From Rhodospirillaceae bacterium (GTDB taxonomy: Bacteria; Pseudomonadota; Alphaproteobacteria; Rhodospirillales; Casp-alpha2): a DNA stretch of 64,000 bases. The notes below the pieces were generated by a model, which made no database searches, had not been told where the DNA came from, and saw only the letters and a program-made list of their open reading frames with translations. How positions within the stretch are numbered: position 1 is the first letter of the stretch; each line of letters opens with the position of its first letter. The position numbers and the translations under genes are program-made. Location of the stretch: assembly GCA_016845145.1 (NCBI GenBank), contig JAERTE010000145.1, positions 1 through 64,000 of the forward strand, in the 5' to 3' direction. Below, one piece after another: positions 9,488 through 16,232 of the stretch.

Positions 9488-10219
9488 CTATTGCAGCGCA
9501 CTCTCTTGTTCCGTCGCACCTGTGCCCACAACATAACGCAAGCCAGTTTCAATATGCTCACGAAGAAGCCGCGATGCTTCTTCGACATCGCGTCTTTCCA
9601 GGGCGTCGACAACGCTGTCGTGCTGTTGAATTGCCAAGGCATCCATGCCTTGTTGGGTATCGGCTAGATTGCGCCACATCTTGAAGTCGAACTGAAGGTC
9701 ATCGTGAATTTTGATGAAATATTTATTCTTCGACAGAGCGACGAGCTTGAAGTGAAACGCCCAGTTCAACTGGCGCCAAATCCTGGCCTTTTTGTTTGGG
9801 CTTTTTGAGAAATCAAGACGCCGCATTTTATCGTTCAATTTGCGCATTTCAGCGACATCGGCGGCGGTGATGTGTTTGATGCTCTCGCTCAAAGCCAAGA
9901 CCTCGAATGCACACCTAGCAGCAACCAATTGCCGGTATTCTTCCTCGGTTGGCCCCTCTGATACGAAATAACCGCGATTGGCCTCCATGGTGACGAGTTC
10001 AGTGGAGAGAAGCCGGGCCAAGGCTTCGCGGATGGGAATCACGCTCACGTCATACATCTCGGCCAGAGCCTTGATGCTCAGGTGGGAGCCGGGCTCAAGC
10101 TCGCCATCAACAATGGCGTCACGCAGATCGACGAAGATTCTGTCCACCAAACTGGCGACTTCGCTGATTTTTCTGTTTCCCGCGCTCATCTTAGCGGCCA
10201 CTGCAGAAGGTCTTTTCAT
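9488..10219 (-). CDS. GntR-family transcriptional regulator, FCD (FadR) subfamily
   Basis: 243 residues. The N-terminal winged helix-turn-helix (about 20-90) shows ELEPGSHLSIKALAEMYDVS followed by VIPIREALARLLSTELV, the standard GntR recognition pattern. The C-terminal all-helical FCD domain has candidate metal and effector ligands in NWAFHFKLVAL, QQHDSVVDAL and LREHIETG. FCD regulators usually bind small carboxylates. It lies between the carnitine genes (convergent) and the DUF1638/URO-D/corrinoid genes (same strand, 236 bases upstream), so it is a candidate repressor of either. An AT-rich inverted repeat in its promoter region (10285-10308) could be an autoregulatory operator. Confidence 0.9.
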   Translation of the reverse strand: MKRPSAVAAKMSAGNRKISEVASLVDRIFVDLRDAIVDGELEPGSHLSIKALAEMYDVSVIPIREALARLLSTELVTMEANRGYFVSEGPTEEEYRQLVAARCAFEVLALSESIKHITAADVAEMRKLNDKMRRLDFSKSPNKKARIWRQLNWAFHFKLVALSKNKYFIKIHDDLQFDFKMWRNLADTQQGMDALAIQQHDSVVDALERRDVEEASRLLREHIETGLRYVVGTGATEQESALQ

Positions 10220-10284
10220 TCACTGTTTGCCTTCTGTCTCTTGCAACAAGTCATTAGCACCATAGCGACCGGTCTGTCGGTTTA

Positions 10285-10308
10285 TAGAATATATAATATC
10301 AAATTCTA
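10285..10308. promoter_or_regulatory. AT-rich inverted repeat upstream of the GntR gene (candidate operator)
   Basis: TAGAAT at 10285-10290 and ATTCTA at 10303-10308 form a 6-bp inverted repeat with a 12-base AT-only-but-one spacer, in a region otherwise GC rich. It lies 66-89 bases upstream of the GntR start codon. Palindromic AT-rich sites of this size are common for FCD-type GntR proteins. Assignment as operator is inference. Confidence 0.35.
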
Positions 10309-10455
10309 ACAAATAAAGTTTGTGCTGATTATTGCCGCGGAAAGCCCGCGTTTGCACGGTTTCGCCAGATGCGGACGGAGAATTCTCTCCAAGGCGGACG
10401 CGGGACTTACGGGCGTTGCCAATCGCCCTGCCGCAGACAACAAATGTGGCTAACT

Positions 10456-11055
10456 TCACTGAGTTTCCAGGAAACTCTGGAAACCGCCATAACCTGTGTG
10501 CCGGACCTCCAGGTCCAACCCGATGCTATCGGCAGCGGCTTGGGCGCGCTTTAGGGTCTCGGGATTGTCGCGCTGCTTCAGATAGACCATTTTCCGGTAG
10601 TGGCCGAAGTAGGTGTCACGAAGTTTCGGGAACCGGTTCAAGCCCAGCCCGTTGAACACCAGCTTCTCGAAATGCCGGGCCAGGAAGTCGGTGACGAAAA
10701 AGCTCCCGGGCTCCTCTTCCATCATCTGCTTGAATTCGTAGGAGCCGGCAAACACCTCGTAGCAGTGCGATCCTCCGATGTTCTCGACACCTTCTTCCGC
10801 CAGAACCCTGGCCATGCCGCCGCCTGTGCCGCAATCGCTGTAAAGGACCAAAACTTCCTCACCCCGGGACCGACCTTCGCGGATTTTGGCCCGCACCCCT
10901 TCCGGCAGGGCGTCGGGCGTGTTGTGGAATTTGGCCGGCAGGCACTCAACCTTCATGTGGTCCCACCCATTCTCGCGCACGATAGTGACGATCTCATTGG
11001 CGATCGCCCCACAACATATGACAAGGGTGGAGGGTTTTCCGGCGGTGCCGTCCAT
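10456..11055 (-). CDS. DUF1638 domain protein
   Basis: 199 residues from the ATG at 11055, which has GAGG nine bases upstream and sits ten bases after the URO-D stop. An in-frame start at 11130 would lie inside the URO-D gene. DUF1638 is recognised from LVICCGAIANEI, the LYSDCGTGGGM loop and GGSHCYEVFAGSYEF. Cys14, Cys15, Cys38, His44, Cys75, His97 and Cys98 are notable and could form a metal or cofactor site. The biochemical function of the family is not established. In my knowledge it tends to occur beside corrinoid methyltransferase genes, as here, where it is the last gene of the corrinoid module. Confidence 0.82.
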   Translation of the reverse strand: MDGTAGKPSTLVICCGAIANEIVTIVRENGWDHMKVECLPAKFHNTPDALPEGVRAKIREGRSRGEEVLVLYSDCGTGGGMARVLAEEGVENIGGSHCYEVFAGSYEFKQMMEEEPGSFFVTDFLARHFEKLVFNGLGLNRFPKLRDTYFGHYRKMVYLKQRDNPETLKRAQAAADSIGLDLEVRHTGYGGFQSFLETQ

Positions 11056-11065
11056 CACGCGTGCC

Positions 11066-12214
11066 TCAATGATAGCGATGTTGCAAGCCCTGGTCGAACA
11101 TGGCGACGATGTTCTCCGGCGGTACCTCAAACTGGATATTGTGCACGCTGGTCAGGGTGTAGCCACCCTGTTTGCCGAAGATATCGATGCAGCGCTGGGT
11201 TTCTGCCGCGACCTCATCGGCGGAACAGTACGGCAGCACTTCTTGTGAATTGATGCCGCCCCAAAAACCCAAGCGGTCCCCGAACTCACCTTTCAACCGT
11301 TCAGGCTCCATGTTTTTCGCCGTCACCTGAACTGGGTTCAATGAATCGACGCCGATGTCGATCAGATGCGGGATGAAATGGTATGCGGAACCGCAGCAAT
11401 GGAATACGGATTTTCCGCCAGTATCCGCTTTGAGCGTCTGAATGATGCGTTCGTGCCGAGGCTTGATATATCGTGCATAGATGCCTTCAGGATCGAACAT
11501 GCATCCGTCCTGGGTGCCCAGGTCCTCGCCGAAGAAAATAATGTCGACGTTCTCGGCACCGGCTTCGCGGATCATATTTTGCGAAGCCCGGATGCAATAG
11601 TCGGCCAACTTGTCCATGAGATAACAGGCGGCTTCCGGGTTGCGGTAGAGGTCCTTGAAGAAGTTTTCCATGCCGCGCATGGGATAAGCGCGATGGATCA
11701 CCTGCGCCGGCACGTTGAGAACCAGGCAATAATCACCGGCGGCCTTGTAGGCCGCGACCTGCTCCTTGACGCCGCGTATCAGGCCTGGGTTGTCGGCGTC
11801 GGGCCAATCGAAGGCGTCGATCCGGTCGATGGTCATTTTGCCACCGTGGAACGGCCCGTCTTTGTAGAGGAAGTGCTTGTCGTCGGTTCCCGTGGTGCCC
11901 TTGTAGGTTACGCCGAACTCATCGATATACGTGACCTCGTCGACCCAGTGGTTGGGGCCATCTTCGTATGGACCGGCGTTGATCGGGCGGGTATCGACTC
12001 CCAATCGCTGAAGTACCGTCTCGTCCGGTTTCGCCAGGTTCAACAATTTCGACAGGACTTCGGTCTCGTGGTCCAGCCCGAGATGGACCTTCAGTCTGTC
12101 ATAGGCATCGACCACGATGGAGCTGGCGTAGGTGGCGCCGAGATCAATCGGCACTCTGTCCGGTTCTTCGTGATTGAGTGCCGCGAGAACGCGTTCCCTA
12201 GGTGTCCAACTCAT
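11066..12214 (-). CDS. Uroporphyrinogen decarboxylase-like (MtaA/CmuA superfamily) methyltransferase
   Basis: 382 residues with the URO-D TIM-barrel pattern: TPRERVLAALNHEEPDRVPI at the N-terminus, SVFHCCGSAYHFIPHL (His272-x-Cys274-Gly) and SVHNIQFEVPPENI near the C-terminus. The HxCG motif is the zinc-site part found in MtaA/MtbA-type methyl-corrinoid:CoM methyltransferases; true HemE lacks it. In bacteria without coenzyme M such proteins transfer methyl groups between corrinoid proteins and other acceptors such as tetrahydrofolate. The neighbouring corrinoid protein gene (43 bases upstream) supports this. Substrate unknown; a methylated amine such as glycine betaine is suggested only by the nearby carnitine genes. 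Confidence 0.82.
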   Translation of the reverse strand: MSWTPRERVLAALNHEEPDRVPIDLGATYASSIVVDAYDRLKVHLGLDHETEVLSKLLNLAKPDETVLQRLGVDTRPINAGPYEDGPNHWVDEVTYIDEFGVTYKGTTGTDDKHFLYKDGPFHGGKMTIDRIDAFDWPDADNPGLIRGVKEQVAAYKAAGDYCLVLNVPAQVIHRAYPMRGMENFFKDLYRNPEAACYLMDKLADYCIRASQNMIREAGAENVDIIFFGEDLGTQDGCMFDPEGIYARYIKPRHERIIQTLKADTGGKSVFHCCGSAYHFIPHLIDIGVDSLNPVQVTAKNMEPERLKGEFGDRLGFWGGINSQEVLPYCSADEVAAETQRCIDIFGKQGGYTLTSVHNIQFEVPPENIVAMFDQGLQHRYH

Positions 12215-12257
12215 TTGAAAACTCCTCTGTCATGTTCGGATGCTTCAACGTCTCTGG

Positions 12258-12896
12258 TCACGATGCAACGAAACCGCGCGCCCGTTCGACGGCGCCGGGC
12301 GCGTCCATGCCATATGCGTCGGCGCCAATGCGGTCGGCGAAATCCTGAGTGACCGGCGGTCCGCCCACCATGACCCTTACATTGACGTTGCGGCCGGTGT
12401 TGGCATGCCGCACGGCGGTCACGGCGCGCTCCATTTCCGACATCGATGTCGTCAACAGGCCGGACATGGCAATGATATCCGCGTCGTTTTCCTGTGCCGC
12501 CGAAATGAAGTCTTCGGCATCGACATCGGTGCCCAGGTCGATCAATCGGAACCCGGCCCCTTCGAGCAGCATGCCCACAAGGTTTTTGCCGATGTCGTGC
12601 AGATCGCCCTTGACCGTGCCAAGGATCACGGTGCCGATCGGTTTGATGCCGGTGTCGGCAAGTAGCGGGCGCAGTATATCGAGGCCCGCCTGCACCGCCT
12701 CCGCGGCCATCAGCATCTCGGGCACAAACAAGGTGCCGGCGCTAAATTTTTCGCCAATTTCGTCGAGGGCGGACACCAACCCCCTGTTCAGAATTTCGTG
12801 CACTTCGGTACCAGCATCGACTTCTGCTTGCACCAATTCCGGCACCGTTTCTTCATCATATTCCAACACCGCTTTTCGAATATCATCGATAGACAA
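12258..12896 (-). CDS. Corrinoid (B12-binding) methyltransferase protein, MttC/MtbC type
   Basis: 212 residues. An N-terminal helical cap (about 1-85, with EKFSAGTLFVPEMLMAAEA) is followed by a Rossmann-like cobalamin-binding domain. The full signature is present: GDLHDIGKNLV (Asp98-x-His100-xx-Gly103, where His is the lower cobalt ligand), SGLLTTS and VMVGGPPV, ending with GADAYG. Such small corrinoid proteins carry a methyl group between a substrate-specific methyltransferase and a second methyltransferase. It is the first gene of the module corrinoid - URO-D - DUF1638. No MttB-type substrate methyltransferase and no RamA-like corrinoid activase are in the window. Confidence 0.94.
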   Translation of the reverse strand: MSIDDIRKAVLEYDEETVPELVQAEVDAGTEVHEILNRGLVSALDEIGEKFSAGTLFVPEMLMAAEAVQAGLDILRPLLADTGIKPIGTVILGTVKGDLHDIGKNLVGMLLEGAGFRLIDLGTDVDAEDFISAAQENDADIIAMSGLLTTSMSEMERAVTAVRHANTGRNVNVRVMVGGPPVTQDFADRIGADAYGMDAPGAVERARGFVAS

Positions 12897-13504
12897 TTTA
12901 CCCTCCTGTGAAGATCTAGTTTCGCAAGGCGACCGTGCGTCCCACTTGCAATCTAGAATCTGCTGCCGCTTATCGAAATCTGACGTGCCGGCACAGCTAG
13001 CTTGAAGCGATGTTAACCACTGCGAGAAGTTCGATGACTACATTCTTCAGCTGCAAATGCGGGTTCTTTCGTTTCAAAATTCGATTAGTAAATAATATAT
13101 CATATATGATTTTGTAGAGAAACCCTACTGAACATACGGATTTTAGTTTGGCTAATCTCGGAAAATCTGCGGATATCACCTTTACCTCCGCTTTTTAATT
13201 TTCACCTTACAATCCTCCAATTACACAAGATTGTATTGAATGCGAATATAGGTTTTTATTGCTAAATTCGGTATTGCATGTCATGATCCGCTCTTGCCTC
13301 ACGGCCATGCCGATGCAGGCGCGCTATTGGACATTCAAATATGATAAGAGCCGGGACCGATCCGTTTGGGGTTGGGGTCGGCTGGGGTGAGGCCTAGGCA
13401 TCAAGTGGGTGTCAGGCCGCGTGAGTAAAGTATGCGGTGCGCACACACAATTTTATGCACGTGTTGATTTCATTGGATAAAATTGGGTTCGTTCCGTCAT
13501 TTTT
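12897..13504. other. Long intergenic region between the corrinoid gene and mlaF
   Basis: 608 bases with no convincing gene. It is visibly AT richer than its surroundings between about 13050 and 13270 and contains a perfect 12-bp palindrome at 13099-13110. It should hold the promoter of the corrinoid module (reading left) and the 3' end of the mlaF transcript. I looked for a cobalamin riboswitch (B12 box) upstream of the corrinoid gene and could not see one. Its right end may be the junction of the accessory island with the conserved block. Confidence 0.6.
13099..13110. promoter_or_regulatory. Perfect 12-bp AT-rich palindrome upstream of the corrinoid module
   Basis: ATCATATATGAT at 13099-13110 is perfectly self-complementary. 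It lies about 200 bases upstream of the corrinoid protein start in an AT-rich patch. Read on the minus strand it continues as TGATATATTAT, which resembles TGATATTATAT in the inverted-repeat region before the GntR gene. This weak similarity is the only reason to propose a shared GntR operator. Confidence 0.3.
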
Positions 13505-14272
13505 TTACGCGCGCAACGCCATTTGAATCGGTCCGTCGGTGCGGCCGTGGATGAATTGATCCAGGTATTCGTTGTCGGCGGTCTCGATATCGTCGACCGC
13601 ACCCGACCAGGCGATCTCGCCGCCGTAAAGCATGGCGATTTTGTCGCCGATCTTTTTCGCCGACTGCATGTCGTGGGTGATCGTCAGTGCCGTGGCGCCG
13701 ACCTTGTCGTTGACGGCGATGATCAGGTCGTTGATGACGTCGGCCATGATCGGATCGAGGCCGGTGGTGGGCTCGTCGAAGAAGATGATCGCCGGGTCGT
13801 GGGCGATGGCGCGGGCCAGGCCGACGCGCTTTTGCATGCCGAAGGATAAATCCGCCGGAGACAGATCGCAGACGTTCTCGCCCATGCCCACCAGGGCCAA
13901 TTTTTCCAGTGCAAGGTCACGGGCTTCCACACGATTGACCTTCTTTTGCGCCAACAGACCGAAGGCGACGTTTTCCCACACGGGCAGGCTGTCGAACAGC
14001 GCAGCACCCTGGAACATGACGCCGATCTGATCATTCATGCGCTCGCGCTCGGCGGGGCTCAGGGTGAGGACGTCTTGGCCATCGATTTCGATGCTGCCTT
14101 GGTCCGGCGTCAGCAGGCCCAGGATGCACTTGATGGTGACCGATTTGCCGGTGCCCGACCCACCGATGATGACCACCGATTCGCCTTCGGCAATGTCCAG
14201 ATTGACGCCCGCCAGCACGCGCTTCGGCCCAAAGGCCTTGTGAACGTTCTTAAGCGAAATTTTGGCGGTCAT
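13505..14272 (-). CDS. mlaF: Phospholipid transport ABC ATPase MlaF
   Basis: 255 residues from the ATG at 14272 (MTAKISLKNVHKAFGPKRVL). The frame stays open further upstream, but that is inside mlaE. Walker A is GGSGTGKS, the ABC signature is LSFGMQKRVGLARA and Walker B is IIFFDEPTTGLD. The signature and the C-terminal IQMALRA tail fit MlaF, the ATPase of the MlaFEDB complex that moves phospholipids between the outer and inner membranes. Translation is coupled to mlaE by an ATGA overlap. The periplasmic MCE protein MlaD, often next in the operon, is not here; an accessory island follows instead. Confidence 0.92.
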   Translation of the reverse strand: MTAKISLKNVHKAFGPKRVLAGVNLDIAEGESVVIIGGSGTGKSVTIKCILGLLTPDQGSIEIDGQDVLTLSPAERERMNDQIGVMFQGAALFDSLPVWENVAFGLLAQKKVNRVEARDLALEKLALVGMGENVCDLSPADLSFGMQKRVGLARAIAHDPAIIFFDEPTTGLDPIMADVINDLIIAVNDKVGATALTITHDMQSAKKIGDKIAMLYGGEIAWSGAVDDIETADNEYLDQFIHGRTDGPIQMALRA

Positions 14273-15081
14273 TTGGCGAAGAAAATTTCGGTAAGGATAT
14301 AATCGAAACATAAGATCAGGATCGACGCCGAGACCACGGCATTGGTGGTTGCTTGTCCCACACCTTGCGCGCCGCCCTTGGAATTGTAGCCGTGATAGCA
14401 GCCCATGAGCGTGATCAGGAATCCGAACACCGAGGCTTTCACAAGGCCTGAGATGACATCGGAGGCTTCCATGAAGTTCCAAGTGTCTTTCAGGTAATTG
14501 GTCGGGTTGAAGCCGAGCTTGTAGACGGCGACCAGATAGCCCCCGAACACACCGATGATATCGGCCACGAACACCAACAACGGCAACATGGTGACGCCCG
14601 CGATCAAGCGCGGCGCGACGAGATACTTCATCGGGTTGGTGGAAAGGGTGGTTAGCGCGTCGATCTGTTCGGTCACCCGCATGGTGCCGATTTCAGCCGC
14701 CATGGCCGCGCCGATGCGCCCGGCCACCATCAAGCCAGCAAGCACCGGCCCCAGTTCACGGGTCAGCGCCACGACGACGATGTTGGCAATGGCGCCTTCG
14801 GCGGAGAACCGCGATGCGCCGATATAAGTCTGCAGCGCCAAGACCATGCCGGCGAAGACGGCGGTTAGGCCAACCACGGGGAGCGAGTAGTAGCCGATCT
14901 CAACCATCTGGCGGCCGATGATGCGGAAGTACCAAGGTGCGCGGAAGCAATGCGAGGTGGCTTCTATGGTGAACAGGGTCAGACGACCCGCCGTGGCCAG
15001 GAACGCCAAAAATACGCGCCCCACCGCTTGCAGGAAACGGATCGGGTGTAAAATTGATGCGCTGTCGGCAGGGTCGGTCAT
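14269..15081 (-). CDS. mlaE: Phospholipid transport ABC permease MlaE
   Basis: 270 residues from the ATG at 15081 (MTDPADSASILHP, with GGAG upstream). A TTG at 15102 would add seven residues and overlap alr by 17 bases. MlaE/YrbE features are VEIGYYSLPVVGLTAVFAGM, LTRELGPVLAGLMVAGRIGA with AAEIGTMRVTEQIDAL (the coupling region) and a C-terminal SASILILCFDYILTEIFF helix. Five or six hydrophobic helices are visible. It acts in the inner membrane with MlaF. The gap to alr is four bases, so alr-mlaE-mlaF is an operon. Confidence 0.92.
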   Translation of the reverse strand: MTDPADSASILHPIRFLQAVGRVFLAFLATAGRLTLFTIEATSHCFRAPWYFRIIGRQMVEIGYYSLPVVGLTAVFAGMVLALQTYIGASRFSAEGAIANIVVVALTRELGPVLAGLMVAGRIGAAMAAEIGTMRVTEQIDALTTLSTNPMKYLVAPRLIAGVTMLPLLVFVADIIGVFGGYLVAVYKLGFNPTNYLKDTWNFMEASDVISGLVKASVFGFLITLMGCYHGYNSKGGAQGVGQATTNAVVSASILILCFDYILTEIFFAK

Positions 15082-15085
15082 GGCT

Positions 15086-16198
15086 TTAGGTATCTCCGCC
15101 AATGTAGCGGCGATGGTAGCGCGCGCCGAGACCGGTCATGACCTCATGGCCGATGGTGCCGGCGGCATGCGCGACGTCATCAACAGTGACCTGCGCGCCG
15201 AGCAACTCGACCGCCATACCGGGGCGGCATTTGTCTTCGGCGACATCGGTGACATCCAGCATGATCATGTCCATCGTAACACGGCCCAATATGGGTACTC
15301 GCACGGCATCAATAAAGCCGTATCCGGCACCAGAGAGCGAACGCAAATAACCGTCCGCGTATCCTGCTGCCACGGTAGCGATTTTGCCCGGTTTATCAAC
15401 CACATGGGTGGCGCCATAACTGACGCTCTCGCCGGGCGCCACCTGTCGGACTTGCAGGATTCTCGCTGATAGGGAAACGACGGGACGCATGGGGTTTGCA
15501 GCCCACGGCGTCGGGTTGCAGCCATAGAGCGCGATACCGGGGCGTACAACGTCGCCCAGGAAATCGCCGCCTAAGAAGATACCGGCGGAGTTGGCAAAGC
15601 TGGTGCGCCCCATGGGCAGCTTCTTGCGCGCCGCGCGGAACGCAGCCAATTGCCGCGCGCTTTGGTCCGTGCCCTCGACATCGGCAGAGGCGAAGTGCGA
15701 CATGACGAGTTGAATGTCGAGCGATTGCAACCGGTTCACGTCGGCGGCCAGCGCATCCAATTCATCCGGCGGCAAACCGAGCCGCAGCATGCCGGTATCG
15801 ATATGGATGTCGCAATCGAGCGATGTATCGCCGCAATGCGCATTCCAGCGGTCAATCTCGTTCAGGCTGCCGAGCACGGGGATCAGGCGGTGATCGCTAT
15901 AAGCGGCTTCGGCGCCGCTCAACAGGCCGTTGAGGATATGAATTTCGGCGTTGGATAAGAGCTTGCGAAGTTGGATCCCTTCGCTCACGTGGGCAACAAA
16001 GAACACCTCGCAGCCCGCCGCCGCCAAAGCCGGCGCAACGCGCGCCATGCCCAGCCCATAGGCATCCGCCTTGACCACCGCTCCGGTCACGGCAGCATTT
16101 GCCGTTTCGCGCAGCAATTTGTAATTGCTGACGATAGCGTCGAGATCCACCGTGACGACGGCGCCGGCCAAATGTTCGGGAACAACATGATCTGTCAT
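15086..16198 (-). CDS. alr: Alanine racemase
   Basis: 370 residues from the ATG at 16198, with AAGGG about ten bases upstream. The PLP lysine lies in VVKADAYGLGM near residue 39, and VSYGATHVV contains the catalytic Tyr region of the C-terminal beta domain. RPGIALYGCNP and RVTMDMIMLDVTD are typical Alr signatures. It interconverts L- and D-alanine for peptidoglycan. It sits 34 bases after dnaB and just before mlaE, an order widespread in alphaproteobacteria. Confidence 0.95.
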   Translation of the reverse strand: MTDHVVPEHLAGAVVTVDLDAIVSNYKLLRETANAAVTGAVVKADAYGLGMARVAPALAAAGCEVFFVAHVSEGIQLRKLLSNAEIHILNGLLSGAEAAYSDHRLIPVLGSLNEIDRWNAHCGDTSLDCDIHIDTGMLRLGLPPDELDALAADVNRLQSLDIQLVMSHFASADVEGTDQSARQLAAFRAARKKLPMGRTSFANSAGIFLGGDFLGDVVRPGIALYGCNPTPWAANPMRPVVSLSARILQVRQVAPGESVSYGATHVVDKPGKIATVAAGYADGYLRSLSGAGYGFIDAVRVPILGRVTMDMIMLDVTDVAEDKCRPGMAVELLGAQVTVDDVAHAAGTIGHEVMTGLGARYHRRYIGGDT

Positions 16199-16232
16199 GA
16201 CCGCAAACCCTTGCGGCAACGGCGGCGGCCCG

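Noticed and set aside
12997..13179. 60-codon minus-strand frame in the long intergenic region
   Set aside because: AT-rich, no ribosome binding site, no recognisable features; probably chance.
12897..13504. Cobalamin riboswitch upstream of the corrinoid protein gene
   Set aside because: I looked for the B12 box and flanking stems and could not find a convincing match. A covariance-model search would settle it.
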